A stretch of 64,000 nucleotides of DNA, taken from Streptomyces asoensis (GTDB lineage Bacteria > Actinomycetota > Actinomycetes > Streptomycetales > Streptomycetaceae). A model generated the notes under the pieces. It ran no database searches and had not been told where the DNA came from. It saw nothing but the letters and a program-made list of their open reading frames with translations. Location of the stretch: positions 4,774,001 to 4,838,000 of the forward strand of contig NZ_CP049838.1 in NCBI RefSeq assembly GCF_013085465.1. Direction: 5' to 3'. Below, in pieces: positions 28,654 through 37,630 of this stretch. Within the stretch, counting starts at the first letter, position 1, and the number at the start of each line of letters is the position of its first letter. Made by a program: the position numbers and the translations under genes.

Positions 28654-29655
28654 TCAGACGGTCGTGGGCAGCGCTTTCGCGCCATCTTCGGTGACACGCG
28701 TGGCCCCGAAGTACTCGGCCGTGTCGATGGGGTCGAACCGGATGACGGCCCCCGTGTAGGGCGCGTTGATCATGTACCCGCCCCCCACGTAGATCCCCAC
28801 GTGATGGATGGCCCGCGAGTTGTTCGGATCGGTGGAGAAGAACACCAGGTCCCCCGGCAGCAGCTCACTCCGCTGCGGATGCGGCCCCGCGTTGTACTGG
28901 TCGTTGGCGACCCGCGGCAGCGTGATCCCGACGCTCGCGTAGGCGGCCTTGGACAGCCCGGAGCAGTCGAACCGTCCTCCCTGGTCAGCGGTGCCGTTGC
29001 CACCCCAGAGATAGGGCGTCCCGAGCTTCTTCTGGGCGTAGTAGATGGCCCCCGCGGCCTGCTCGGACGGATCCACCCGGCTGACGGGCGCGGCGAAGGA
29101 CTCCGCCAGGGTCGTGATCGTCTTCACGTAGTTCCGGGTCTCGCTGTACGGCGGTACGCCCCCGTACTTGATGACCGCGTAGGCCCCCGCGTTGTAGGCG
29201 GCGAGCATGTTGTGCGTGGCGTCTCCGGGGACGTCCTTCACGTACGAGGCGAGCTGGCAGTCGTAGGACGCGGCCGATGGAATCGCGTCATTCGGGTCCC
29301 AGACGTCGCGGTCGCCGTCGCCGTCGCCGTCGATGCCGTGCGTGGCCCAGGTGCCCGGGATGAACTGCGCTATCCCCTGCGCGGCGGCGGCGCTCTGCGC
29401 CCTCGGGTTGAACCCGCTCTCCTGGTAGAGCTGGGCGGCGAGCAGCGCGGGGTTGATGGCGGAGCACCGATTGCCCCACTTCTCCACGAGCGTCCGGTAG
29501 GCGGCGGGCACGGCACCCTTGGCCAGTGCTCTGCCCGCACCGCCCACCCCGCTCGTGGCGCTCCCGCCGACGAGGTACACCCCGATGACGAGCGCCATCA
29601 TGAAGGCGGCACCGGCACTGACGGCAGCGGTCGCCACGATCCACGCCTTACGCAC
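28654..29655 (-). CDS. Bifunctional cell-wall hydrolase: lytic transglycosylase plus NlpC/P60 peptidase
   Basis: A 333-residue membrane-anchored or secreted protein. A helix covers residues 4-30. The SLT domain follows, with catalytic Glu in LYQESGFNPRAQ and the GIAQFIPGTW motif. The C-terminal NlpC/P60 domain has its Cys in RFDCSGLSKAAY and His in IHHVGIYVGGG. I prefer the GTG at 29655 (RKAWIVATA), which has GAGGGGCGG upstream; the frame is open for 27 more codons. This two-domain design is the VirB1/Tra-type wall-opening enzyme of Gram-positive conjugation systems. The type-IV-like locus at 37 kb may be its partner, although seven or eight genes intervene. Confidence 0.9.
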   Translation of the reverse strand: MRKAWIVATAAVSAGAAFMMALVIGVYLVGGSATSGVGGAGRALAKGAVPAAYRTLVEKWGNRCSAINPALLAAQLYQESGFNPRAQSAAAAQGIAQFIPGTWATHGIDGDGDGDRDVWDPNDAIPSAASYDCQLASYVKDVPGDATHNMLAAYNAGAYAVIKYGGVPPYSETRNYVKTITTLAESFAAPVSRVDPSEQAAGAIYYAQKKLGTPYLWGGNGTADQGGRFDCSGLSKAAYASVGITLPRVANDQYNAGPHPQRSELLPGDLVFFSTDPNNSRAIHHVGIYVGGGYMINAPYTGAVIRFDPIDTAEYFGATRVTEDGAKALPTTV

Positions 29656-30012
29656 CGTCAACCGCCCCTCGCCGCCCAGGAGTCCGCCCCCGACAGTGTA
29701 GAGGCGGCTCCCGTGCCGCGGGGTGATCACGAACAAGGAGAAACCGCACGTGGCGGCCCCGCGCCCCGCGCCATCCGCGCCCCACCCCGACTCGCCGTTT
29801 CCGCAAGGGGGTTACGCGCCGAACGGGGCACCTCATCCGGTCAGGACAGCGCGTCGGGCCCGACTTCTCCGCCGAGTCACCGTCAGGTCGCGTAAAGGGC
29901 GGCCATGGTACGGCTCAAGCACCCGTCATCGAACGGCCTCGGAATCCCCATCCATCGCCATGATCGGGCAACGCGGGCACCGGGCATCGGGCTCGGACAT
30001 ACGTTCCACCCC

Positions 30013-30765
30013 GTGATCACCGAAGACACCTCCCCCACCACCGCCCGTCGCGCCCTGCTGCGCGGCGGCATGGCCGGAGCCGTGGCCCTGGGCGGCGCGG
30101 CCCTCGCCGCCGTCCCCGCGTCCGCCGCCACGGCCACGCCCGGCGCCGGCCCCCGCACCACGCCCCGCACCACGACCCGCCCCGGCACGGCCGAAGAGGC
30201 CCTGCGGGAACTGGCGGCCGGCAACCGCCGCTGGCGCACCTTCCGCGAGCGGCACCCGGACGAGACACCGGCCGTCCGGCAGAGCCTGACGGCCGGTCAG
30301 CAGCCCTTCGCCCTCGTCCTCGGCTGCATCGACTCCCGTGTGCCGCCCGAGCTGGTCCTCGACCAGGGCCTGGGTGATCTGATGACCGTCCGGAGCGCGG
30401 GCGAGGTGTTGGACGAGGCCGTGCTCGGCAGCGTGGCGTACGGCGTGCTCGAGCTGGACATCCCCCTGGTCGTGGTCCTCGGCCACCAGTCGTGCGGTGC
30501 CGTGAAGGCGGCCGTCCAGGCGGACCTCACCGGCGGACGGCTGCCCCGGCACATCCAGTACCTGGCCGACCAGATCAACCCGTACATCGACCGCACGAAG
30601 GACGGCGACGCCCGCGTCGACTCGACCATCGACGCCCACATACGAGCGGTCCGCTCCCGCCTCGCCGCCGAACCCGACCTCGCCGCGAAGATCTCCGCCG
30701 GCGAACTGGCCGTCGTCGGCGCGCGCTACGAGCTGACCACCCAGCTCGTCCACCGCATCGCGTGA
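30013..30765 (+). CDS. Exported beta-carbonic anhydrase
   Basis: A 250-residue protein with a twin-arginine-like signal ([10 protein letters not shown] plus a hydrophobic core ending in ASA). The zinc ligands are visible as C-x-D-x-R in [10 protein letters not shown] and H-x2-C in GHQSCGAV. It interconverts CO2 and bicarbonate, here probably outside the membrane. I chose the GTG at 30013; an ATG at 29905 in frame would add 36 residues before the signal sequence, which is unlikely for an exported protein. No strong ribosome site is seen at either. It is convergent with the protease gene, 4 bases between stops. Confidence 0.88.
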   Translation: MITEDTSPTTARRALLRGGMAGAVALGGAALAAVPASAATATPGAGPRTTPRTTTRPGTAEEALRELAAGNRRWRTFRERHPDETPAVRQSLTAGQQPFALVLGCIDSRVPPELVLDQGLGDLMTVRSAGEVLDEAVLGSVAYGVLELDIPLVVVLGHQSCGAVKAAVQADLTGGRLPRHIQYLADQINPYIDRTKDGDARVDSTIDAHIRAVRSRLAAEPDLAAKISAGELAVVGARYELTTQLVHRIA

Positions 30766-30769
30766 CGCC

Positions 30770-31516
30770 TCAGGGGTCGGAGGCCGCGTCCCGGTAGAGC
30801 TCCGCGGCCTCCGACCCCAGGACCACGCTGTACGAGATGTCGGACGTCGCCCCGCCCTGTTCGTGCCCGCCGAGGACGCCGACCACCTCCCCGTCGCCGT
30901 TCACCCAGGGGCTGCCGCTGGTTCCGCCGGTGAGGTCGGGGCAGTCGATGCGCTGCTGGGTGGAGTTGTGGGCGGTGGGCCGGTTCGTGCAGCGGACCGG
31001 CACCTCGAGGGAGTCGGGGTAGCCGGTGACGGTCACGGCGGTCGCCCCGGTGGTCGTACGCGTCGCGAACCGGTTGCCGCCGACCACGTCCTCGACGCCC
31101 TCACCGCCCCGCCCGTCGAGGACGGCGAACGCCACATCGCTGTCCTCGTCCTGCCCCTGCGCCCACCCGTCGGGCAGGAGGACCCGCTCGACCCGCCAGA
31201 TCCCGTGCGGGGCCTTGCCGTCCCGGTACCCGGGGGCGAAGACCAGCTCGTCCGCGCCGCCGAGGCAGTGCGCGGCGGTGACGATGAGGTCATGGTGCGG
31301 ACTGTGCACCACGGAGGCGGTGCAGAAGTGCTCTCCGGCGAGTCTGCCCGCGTCGGCATCGGCGGCGGTGAACAGCGCGCCGACCCGCGCGGACTGCGCC
31401 GTGGCCGCCGCGACGGCCGTCACCCCCAGGGGCCCGGGCCCACCGTCGGCGGCCGCCTCGGAGGCGGAGGTGACGGCCAGCAGGACGACCGCACCGAGCA
31501 GGGCGTTTCGCTTCAT
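30770..31516 (-). CDS. Secreted trypsin-like serine protease
   Basis: A 248-residue exported protease. The signal peptide (MKRNALLGAVVLLAVTSAS) is cleaved near Ala-Ala-Asp. The catalytic triad is visible: His in IVTAAHCLGG, Asp in DEDSDVAFAVL and Ser in GGTSGSPWVN. Cysteines fit one or two disulfides. The ATG at 31516 puts the signal peptide at the N-terminus; upstream codons in frame are not signal-like. It resembles the V8/trypsin group found in many Streptomyces secretomes. A target is not evident from neighbours. Confidence 0.88.
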   Translation of the reverse strand: MKRNALLGAVVLLAVTSASEAAADGGPGPLGVTAVAAATAQSARVGALFTAADADAGRLAGEHFCTASVVHSPHHDLIVTAAHCLGGADELVFAPGYRDGKAPHGIWRVERVLLPDGWAQGQDEDSDVAFAVLDGRGGEGVEDVVGGNRFATRTTTGATAVTVTGYPDSLEVPVRCTNRPTAHNSTQQRIDCPDLTGGTSGSPWVNGDGEVVGVLGGHEQGGATSDISYSVVLGSEAAELYRDAASDP

Positions 31517-31632
31517 CGGGTTCACTGTGTCCCACGAAGGTGAGAGAAACGTCAGACGCATGCTTCCCCCACGACGCTACCCGCACTCCGCCCACAGCAC
31601 CTTTCCTGCCGGGGCGGGGATACGGTGGGCGG

Positions 31633-31887
31633 GTGGCTGACATCCCCTCCGACCTCATCTGGACCCGCGCCGCCCCGCCGGACGCGACCGGACCAGGCCC
31701 CTGGATCGAGATCGCCTTCGGCGAGGGAGACGACGGCGAGGCTCCCGTCTACCTCCGAGAGACCAGTGACCCGGAGAACGTCGTCACGACGAACCGCAGA
31801 AAGTGGGACGCGTTCGTGCTGGGCGTTCAGGCAGGCGAATTCGACCACTTCGTCGAGGGTGTATTGGAAAACGACCGGACCGAATAG
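31633..31887 (+). CDS. DUF397-like small protein
   Basis: An 84-residue product from the GTG at 31633. The pattern WTRAAPPD, then WIEIAFGEG, then VYLRETSDPENVV and RRKWDAFVLGVQAGEFD, matches the DUF397 arrangement of short strands ending in a W-x-A-F-V helix. DUF397 proteins are usually encoded beside XRE-type regulators in Streptomyces, but none is adjacent here, so it is an orphan copy. The Cys/Gly-Gly-Asn core of typical members is missing, so it is divergent. A GATACGG just upstream could be a -10 element of a leaderless mRNA. Confidence 0.7.
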   Translation: MADIPSDLIWTRAAPPDATGPGPWIEIAFGEGDDGEAPVYLRETSDPENVVTTNRRKWDAFVLGVQAGEFDHFVEGVLENDRTE

Positions 31888-31900
31888 CGTGGCGGCATAC

Positions 31901-31938
31901 CGAAGGGCCCCGTGAGCAATGGCCGACGGGGCCCTTCG
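31901..31938. terminator. Bidirectional terminator between convergent small genes
   Basis: A 13-bp perfect stem (31901-31913 with 31926-31938) and a 12-nt loop lie between the DUF397-like gene and the small membrane protein gene on the other strand. GTTTT follows on the plus side. Confidence 0.8.
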
Positions 31939-31952
31939 TACCGGTGTTTTGT

Positions 31953-32123
31953 CTACCAGCGGTACCAGCGGCCCTTCCGGCCACCGTGTCCGGCCGGGCG
32001 CGCCACGAAGCCCACCAGCCAGACCACCAGAACAATGACGGCGATCCACCACAGGGCCTTGAGAGCGAAACCGGCACCGAAAAGGATCAGGGCGAGAAGC
32101 AGAACAAGAAGCAGGGGAACCAT
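31953..32123 (-). CDS. Small hydrophobic membrane protein
   Basis: A 56-residue protein made of two back-to-back hydrophobic helices (residues 2-20 and 24-43) and a basic, aromatic C-terminal tail ending RKGRWYRW. The ATG at 32123 has a perfect GGAGG eight bases upstream, which decides the start over an upstream in-frame ATG. It resembles the short two-helix membrane proteins common in Streptomyces stress regulons. Function is unknown. It is transcribed away from the phospholipase D-like gene, 120 bases apart on the same strand. Confidence 0.75.
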   Translation of the reverse strand: MVPLLLVLLLALILFGAGFALKALWWIAVIVLVVWLVGFVARPAGHGGRKGRWYRW

Positions 32124-32243
32124 GATTATCAACCTCCGTTGAATCATGTGCCCCACGAAATTCCCTTCACTCCCTCAAATCTTGAATGCATAGGTGCGGG
32201 ATTCCCGGGAATACGGGTCGCCCGGAAATACGGCTTGCCGGAG

Positions 32244-33467
32244 TCACAGAAAACGGCGGATGGGCATGACGGCGACCTCTCGCGCCCGCTGGAGCGCGGA
32301 GCGCCGCCTCCAGCGGCCCTCCCGGATCAGCGCGGCGGACTTCAGGTCGTCGTCGAAGTGGGCGTCGAGCGTGGCCGTGAACTCCTGGTCCAGCACGGCG
32401 AGCATGATCTCCTCGTCGTGGTCGAGGGACCGGCGGTTGAAGTTGGTCGAGCCCACCAGCGCGGCGACGCCGTCGACGGTGATGACCTTGGCGTGCATCA
32501 TCGTCGGCTGGTACTGGTAGATCTTCACGCCACAGGCGGTGAGGTCCTCGTAGTAGTGCTGGCCGGCCAGCTGGCAGACCCGCTTGTCGGTGTGCGGACC
32601 GGGCAGCAGGATCTCCACCTCCACGCCCCGCCGCGCGGTGGCGCACAACAGTTCGACGAAGAAGACGTCCGGCGAGAAATAGGCGGTGGCCAGCCGGAAG
32701 CGGTCCTCGGCCGACTCCAGCATCACCCGGATCAGGGTCTGCATGTCCTGCCAGCCGAAGCTGGCCGATCCGCGGACCACCTGAACCACCGCGTCGCCCT
32801 GCGGGCGGTGCGGGACGAACCGGTCGCGGTCGTCGAAGAGCTCGTCGTGGCATTCGGCCCAGTTCTGCGCGAAGGCGGCGGCGACGCCGTCCACGGCCGG
32901 CCCGCGGACCTCGACGTGGGTGTCGCGCCATTCGCGCTCGTTGCGGGCGTTGCCGCACCACTCCTCGGCGATACCCACGCCGCCGGTGAAGGCCGCCTGC
33001 TCGTCCACGACGAGGACCTTGCGGTGACAGCGGTGGTTCTGCTTGAGGGGCGACAGGGTCACGGGTCTGCGGAACCAGGCCACCTGCACCCCGGCCAACT
33101 CCATCTCCTCCAGCAGCTCCTTCTCGATCAGCCGGCTGCCGAACCCGTCCAGCAGCAGCCGCACCCGCACACCCGCCCGGGCCCGGTCGGCCAGCGCCCG
33201 CGCGAACTCGCGGGCGATGTCCCCCCGCCAGTACACGAACGTCATCATGTCCACGGTGTGCTCGGCGGACCGGATGGCCGCCAGCATCGCCGGAAAGATC
33301 TCGTCTCCGTTGCGCAGGGCGGTGAGCGCGTTGCCCTCGGTGGCCGCGATGCCGATGAGCCGCTCCAGGCGTCGGCGTATCCGCGCGACGCGCTCCTGCA
33401 CCCGCTCCGGTGCCGACGCGTCGGCACCGGGGGTGGTCGGCTCGGGCCGGTCCTGCGTACTGGTCAT
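32244..33467 (-). CDS. Phospholipase D-family protein, cardiolipin-synthase-like
   Basis: A 407-residue protein with two HKD motifs: HRKVLVVD (first half) and HAKVITVDG followed by GSTNFNRRS (second half). That arrangement marks cardiolipin synthases and related phosphatidyltransferases. No N-terminal membrane helices are seen, unlike classic Cls, so it resembles the soluble ClsB/YmdC type. The ATG at 33467 follows AGGTGA. It is divergent from the SpoIIE-type phosphatase gene. Confidence 0.87.
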   Translation of the reverse strand: MTSTQDRPEPTTPGADASAPERVQERVARIRRRLERLIGIAATEGNALTALRNGDEIFPAMLAAIRSAEHTVDMMTFVYWRGDIAREFARALADRARAGVRVRLLLDGFGSRLIEKELLEEMELAGVQVAWFRRPVTLSPLKQNHRCHRKVLVVDEQAAFTGGVGIAEEWCGNARNEREWRDTHVEVRGPAVDGVAAAFAQNWAECHDELFDDRDRFVPHRPQGDAVVQVVRGSASFGWQDMQTLIRVMLESAEDRFRLATAYFSPDVFFVELLCATARRGVEVEILLPGPHTDKRVCQLAGQHYYEDLTACGVKIYQYQPTMMHAKVITVDGVAALVGSTNFNRRSLDHDEEIMLAVLDQEFTATLDAHFDDDLKSAALIREGRWRRRSALQRAREVAVMPIRRFL

Positions 33468-33689
33468 GACGTCACCTGCCGGCACTCTCCGAGGACAAGG
33501 GAGCCGCACTGCCCGGTCCGGCACGGGGCACGGCGAGCGGTCCGTACGCCCGCACCACGAACCGCCCGGTGGGAGCGACATCCGCCCGACCACCCCCTAT
33601 ACCCTCGGCGATGTTCCGTACGCCTGACGTGGGCACGGCGCGTCCGCCGATACCGACCGTGACGGAAACGCTCTGCGAGAATGTGTCGT

Positions 33690-33824
33690 ATGACTGCGCG
33701 TCGTACGACCGAGCGGAGCAGAAACCGGCTGGTCACCCTGGACGCGACCGCCCACCGCCGCCAGGTCGCCGCACCGGAGGAAGCGGCTGTCGCGATCACC
33801 CACTGCGTCACAGCCGCACGATGA
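33690..33824 (+). CDS. Possible 44-residue leader gene coupled to the PAS-SpoIIE phosphatase
   Basis: A short frame from the ATG at 33690 to a TGA overlapping the ATGATG start of the phosphatase gene. Its third codon positions are about three-quarters G or C, in line with real genes here, and the product is a basic peptide starting MTARRTTERSRNRLVTLDAT with a Cys near the end. The overlap would give translational coupling and helps explain why the phosphatase gene has no ribosome site of its own. No family is recognised and it could be chance. Confidence 0.4.
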   Translation: MTARRTTERSRNRLVTLDATAHRRQVAAPEEAAVAITHCVTAAR

Positions 33825-35077
33825 TGGACAGGACCGGCAACGGCGCGAGCGGCGGACACCCGCCGCCCGAGGAGCAGCCCGGCGACGGCCGGGCGGCGTT
33901 CCCCGCGCTGCTGGAGGACAGTGCCGAGGACCTGTACGAGCACGCGCCGTGCGGCTTCCTCTCCACACTGCTGGACGGCACGATCGCAAAGATCAACACG
34001 ACCCTGCTGCACTGGCTCGGCTACGCACGCGCCGATCTGGTGGGCCGCAGGACGTTCTCCGACCTGCTGACCGTAGGGGGCCGTCTCTACCACGAGACCC
34101 ACTTCGGCCCGCTGCTGCGCATGCAGGGCGAGATCAGCGGGATCGCCCTGGAACTCGAGGCGGCCGACGGCAGCCGGCTGCCCGTCCTGGTCACCTCCAC
34201 GGTCAAGTCCGGCAGCGACGGGCAGCCGCTGCTGATCCGCACCACCGTCTTCGACGCCCGCGACCGGCGCGCCTACGAGACCGAACTGCTGCGCGCCCGA
34301 CAGCAGGCGGAGAGCGAACGCGAAGAGCTCAAGCGCCTCAACGCCACCCTCCAGCAGACCCTGCTGCCTCCGACGCTGGTGAGTGTGCCCGGACTGGACG
34401 TGGCCGCGCACTACCACATCGCCTCCCCCGACAAGGTCGGCGGCGACTTCTACGATCTCTTCCCGCTCGCCGCGGGAACCTGGGGCCTGTTCCTGGGCGA
34501 CGTATGCGGCAAGGGCGCCGCGGCCGCGGCCGTCACCTCCCTGGCCCGCTACACCCTGCGTGCCGCCGCCGTCTACAACCCCGACCCGACCGCCGTCCTG
34601 AGCAACCTCAACACCGTCCTCAACCACGAGTACAACGGCGACGACCCCCGGTTCTGCACCGTCATCTTCGGGCTGCTCACCCCCGACACCGCTCATGGCG
34701 GCTTCCGCATCACCCTGGCCGGCGGCGGCCACCCCCCGGCTCTGCTGCTGCGGGGGGACGGAGGCGTCGACCACCTGGACACCCCCGGCGGACAGCTCAT
34801 CGGCGTCCTGCCCGACGCCCACATCGCCACCACCACCGTCCACCTCGAGGCGGGCGACACCCTGCTGCTCCACACCGACGGCCTCACCGAAGCCCACACC
34901 GCCGCGAACAGCGAGGACGACCGCTACGGGGACGAGGCGCTCCTCGATTTCGCCCAGGCTCTCGCGCCCACCACCGCGACCGGCGCCGTCGCCGCGATCC
35001 GTGAACTGCTCGACACCTTCGGCACCGGCGTCGACGACGACACCGCCGTCCTCGCCATCAGCGTGCCCCGAGCCTGA
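33821..35077 (+). CDS. PAS-domain PP2C phosphatase (SpoIIE/RsbU type)
   Basis: A 418-residue regulator. A PAS domain covers roughly residues 35-150 (APCGFLSTLLDGTIAKIN, then LHWLGYARADLVG). A coiled-coil linker follows (RARQQAESEREELKRLN), then the SpoIIE/PP2C domain with GGDFYDLF, GDVCGKGAAAA, GGGHPPALLL, HTDGLTEA and DDDTAVLAI, which hold the metal-binding Asp residues. Unlike the 53 kb phosphatase it has no histidine-kinase-like domain. Such proteins dephosphorylate anti-anti-sigma factors in partner-switching control of stress sigma factors. The ATG at 33821 and the next codon are both possible starts. Confidence 0.88.
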   Translation: MMDRTGNGASGGHPPPEEQPGDGRAAFPALLEDSAEDLYEHAPCGFLSTLLDGTIAKINTTLLHWLGYARADLVGRRTFSDLLTVGGRLYHETHFGPLLRMQGEISGIALELEAADGSRLPVLVTSTVKSGSDGQPLLIRTTVFDARDRRAYETELLRARQQAESEREELKRLNATLQQTLLPPTLVSVPGLDVAAHYHIASPDKVGGDFYDLFPLAAGTWGLFLGDVCGKGAAAAAVTSLARYTLRAAAVYNPDPTAVLSNLNTVLNHEYNGDDPRFCTVIFGLLTPDTAHGGFRITLAGGGHPPALLLRGDGGVDHLDTPGGQLIGVLPDAHIATTTVHLEAGDTLLLHTDGLTEAHTAANSEDDRYGDEALLDFAQALAPTTATGAVAAIRELLDTFGTGVDDDTAVLAISVPRA

Positions 35078-35369
35078 GGCGAGCACGCCGGAGTCCGCGC
35101 GAGTCCCCACGGCCCGGCCTTAACAGCGTCGGCCCGCCCGAGGTCAAGCGCCGTCCATCGCCGCCCCATCCGCCCGCCATTGATCAGCAATCCCCGAACC
35201 CCCTTCAGTATGGCGGAAGTCAGGATTCCGCCACTCGTCTTGTTGTCGCGTACTCAACAAGGGAACAGTCGTCCGCGGGCCGCCGCCCGCCGCCGGGGAC
35301 CACGTACCGGTGGCACGCACCTCCCCCCACCCGCACCGCCCCTGTCACCCCATCACCAGGAGCTGTCCG

Positions 35370-36710
35370 TTGCGTACGACGACTTCCCCCAACTCCTCTG
35401 CCATATCCGGCAGATGGCGCCGCATCGGCGCCTCGGCCCTCGGCACCGCCGCCCTCGTGCTCGCCGGACTCGGCACCGCGGCCCACGCGAGCGCGGCACC
35501 CACGCTCACCCCCAAGACCACGCCCGCCAAGGTCACTTGGGCGGCCACCCCCTGTGCCACCCCCAAGCACAAGGGCGACCTGGCCTGTAACTCCTTCCGC
35601 GTGACCGGCGGCACCACGGCCTTCCAGAAGGAACGCGCCGCCGAGACCGGCAAGACCGCCACGGTCACCCCGAAGGCCGCCGCCGCGAGCCCCACCGGCT
35701 ACGGCCCGTCCGACCTCCAGGACGCCTACGGCCTGACCGACGCGGCCTCGGACAACGGCTCCGGCGAGACCATCGCCATCGTCGACGCCTACGACGACCC
35801 CAACGCCGCCACCGACCTCGCCAAGTACCGCACGTACTACGGCCTCCCCGCCTGCACGGTCGCCAACGGCTGCTTCAAGAAGGTGAGCCAGAGCGGCTCC
35901 ACCACCTCCCTCCCCAGCGCCGACAGCGGCTGGGCCGAGGAGGAGTCCCTCGACCTCGACATGGCCAGCGCGGTCTGCCCGAACTGCAACATCCTGCTCG
36001 TCGAGGCCACCTCCGCGTCCATGGCCAACCTCGGCAAGGCCGTGAACGAGGCCGTGACACTGGGCGCGAAGTTCGTCTCCAACAGCTACGGCGGCTCGGA
36101 GTCCTCGTCGGACACGTCGTACGACACCTCGTACTTCAAGCACGCGGGCGTCGCCATCACCGTCAGCGCGGGCGACGAGGGCTACGGCGCCGAATACCCG
36201 GCCGCCTCCAAGTACGTGACGTCCGTCGGCGGCACCGCCCTGTCCACGTCCTCCACGACCCGCGGCTGGACCGAGAAGGTCTGGAACACCAGCTCCACCG
36301 AGGGCACCGGCTCCGGCTGCTCCGCCTACGACGCCAAGCCGACCTGGCAGACCGACACCGGCTGCTCCAAGCGCACCATCTCCGACGTCTCGGCCGTGGC
36401 CGACCCCGCGACCGGCGTCTCGGTCTACGACTCCTACGGCGTCACCGCCGGCTGGTACACCTTCGGCGGCACCAGCGCCTCCGCGCCCATCATCGCCGCG
36501 GTCTACGCCCTCGCCGGCACCCCGGGCAGCAGCGACTACCCGGCCGCCTACCCCTACGCGGCCGCCGGCACCTCGGCCCTGAACGACGTCACCAGCGGCA
36601 GCAACGGCACCTGCTCCTCCAGCGCCGCCTACCTCTGCACCGCCAAGTCGGGCTACGACGGCCCCACCGGCCTCGGCACCCCGGAGGGCACGGACGCCTT
36701 CACCGGCTGA
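35370..36710 (+). CDS. Secreted S53-family (sedolisin-like) peptidase
   Basis: A 446-residue exported protein. I chose the TTG at 35370 because AGGAG lies 8 bases upstream; the signal peptide then runs from RWRRIGASALG to the Ala-rich cleavage site AHASA. A short Pro/Thr-rich prosegment precedes the peptidase domain. Catalytic residues fit S53: Glu and Asp in EESLDLDMASAVCP and Ser in FGGTSASAPI. The region SVGGTALST and the SxSAGDEGYGAEYP oxyanion segment support the family. The prosegment is much shorter than in kumamolisin. A hairpin at 36781-36813 follows. Confidence 0.88.
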   Translation: MRTTTSPNSSAISGRWRRIGASALGTAALVLAGLGTAAHASAAPTLTPKTTPAKVTWAATPCATPKHKGDLACNSFRVTGGTTAFQKERAAETGKTATVTPKAAAASPTGYGPSDLQDAYGLTDAASDNGSGETIAIVDAYDDPNAATDLAKYRTYYGLPACTVANGCFKKVSQSGSTTSLPSADSGWAEEESLDLDMASAVCPNCNILLVEATSASMANLGKAVNEAVTLGAKFVSNSYGGSESSSDTSYDTSYFKHAGVAITVSAGDEGYGAEYPAASKYVTSVGGTALSTSSTTRGWTEKVWNTSSTEGTGSGCSAYDAKPTWQTDTGCSKRTISDVSAVADPATGVSVYDSYGVTAGWYTFGGTSASAPIIAAVYALAGTPGSSDYPAAYPYAAAGTSALNDVTSGSNGTCSSSAAYLCTAKSGYDGPTGLGTPEGTDAFTG

Positions 36711-36780
36711 CCTGCCGTCAGGCAAAAGCCACAACAGAACAGCCACCGTGGGCCGTGGGGGCCACACGTGGTGAATGGAC

Positions 36781-36813
36781 GAACGGGCCGCGGCATCCAG
36801 CCGTGGCCCGTTC
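36781..36813 (+). terminator. Terminator after the S53 peptidase gene
   Basis: A 14-bp stem (36781-36794 with 36800-36813) with one mismatch or wobble and a 5-nt loop, about 70 bases after the stop. Confidence 0.75.
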
Positions 36814-37120
36814 GCCATGCCCGGTGTGCGCTACGTCATGAGAACATCGAAACGTACGCTCACCCGACCAGCCGTCAGAAACGGCGCAGGGCCCTGAAGT
36901 GGGCTAACGACGGAACCACACCACAGGTTCCGCTCCGGCCTCATTGCCCGGCGTGACCTGCCGTGATACACAGAGTGACCATACGAGCTATTCGTACGAC
37001 TCCCGTCCGTCAATGACGCCAAGTCGACATACGACGGCGACTTTGTCGGCGAGAATGAGGCGTGACCTCTGCACACCCGCAGAGGACCTGCGGAACTACC
37101 CATCAGGGGCGGTGACTTAC
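36814..37120. other. Promoter/leader region of the type-IV-like locus
   Basis: No gene is seen. The stretch is AT-richer than its surroundings. It holds a short inverted repeat TACGA-5-TCGTA at 36982-36996 and a 7-bp hairpin CCTCTGC/GCAGAGG at 37066-37085, 35 bases before the first gene. The promoter is probably here; I could not fix its -10 and -35. Confidence 0.5.
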
Positions 37121-37429
37121 ATGCTGTTTGCGGCCGACAAAGGCGACATCAACACCATCATCGGTGGGATCGCTCCGGACTGGGGGCCCTTCGGCAGCCT
37201 GGGCAACGAGGCCAAGGTGATGATCGAGGTCGTGATGGCGGTCGCCATCCTCCTCTGCCTCGGCATCGCCATCTGGGGCGCGGCCAAGCAGCGCATCGGC
37301 GCGACCGCCCTGCGGGACACCTTCAGCGCGGAACAGGGCAAGGGCCTCATCATCGCCGGGCTCACGGGGGTCTTCATCATCGGCTCCCTCGGGACGCTGT
37401 TCACCATCGTGTACGGCATGGCCGTGTAA
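37121..37429 (+). CDS. Small two-helix membrane protein, first gene of the type-IV-like locus
   Basis: A 102-residue protein. A hydrophilic N-terminus (residues 1-30) is followed by two hydrophobic helices (about 33-53 and 76-99) separated by a basic loop (AAKQRIGATALRDTF). This size and topology resemble VirB2/TrbC-like pilins or PrgI-type small membrane subunits of conjugation systems, but the sequence is not clearly either. The ATG at 37121 follows GGGCGGTGA. It heads a run of six genes in the same direction. Confidence 0.75.
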   Translation: MLFAADKGDINTIIGGIAPDWGPFGSLGNEAKVMIEVVMAVAILLCLGIAIWGAAKQRIGATALRDTFSAEQGKGLIIAGLTGVFIIGSLGTLFTIVYGMAV

Positions 37430-37630
37430 CCGCGGCCTCCGCACCACCCCCAGTCCCGTCCGGGCACGCCCGGCCCACCACCCCCACCCACCTGTCGTGC
37501 CCACCGGCTGAGGTTGCGTTTCCCTGATGTCCCTGATGTCGAGTCACCACACCGCGCCCGCGCGGGAACCAGCACGGCTACCGTCGTACTTGTACGCGTC
37601 CCGGTACGGCAGCGAGGGGGCCTACGCGGC

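Noticed and set aside
29905..30012. Longer carbonic anhydrase start at the ATG at 29905
   Set aside because: It would place 36 non-signal residues before a good export signal. The GTG at 30013 is preferred despite the poor ribosome site.
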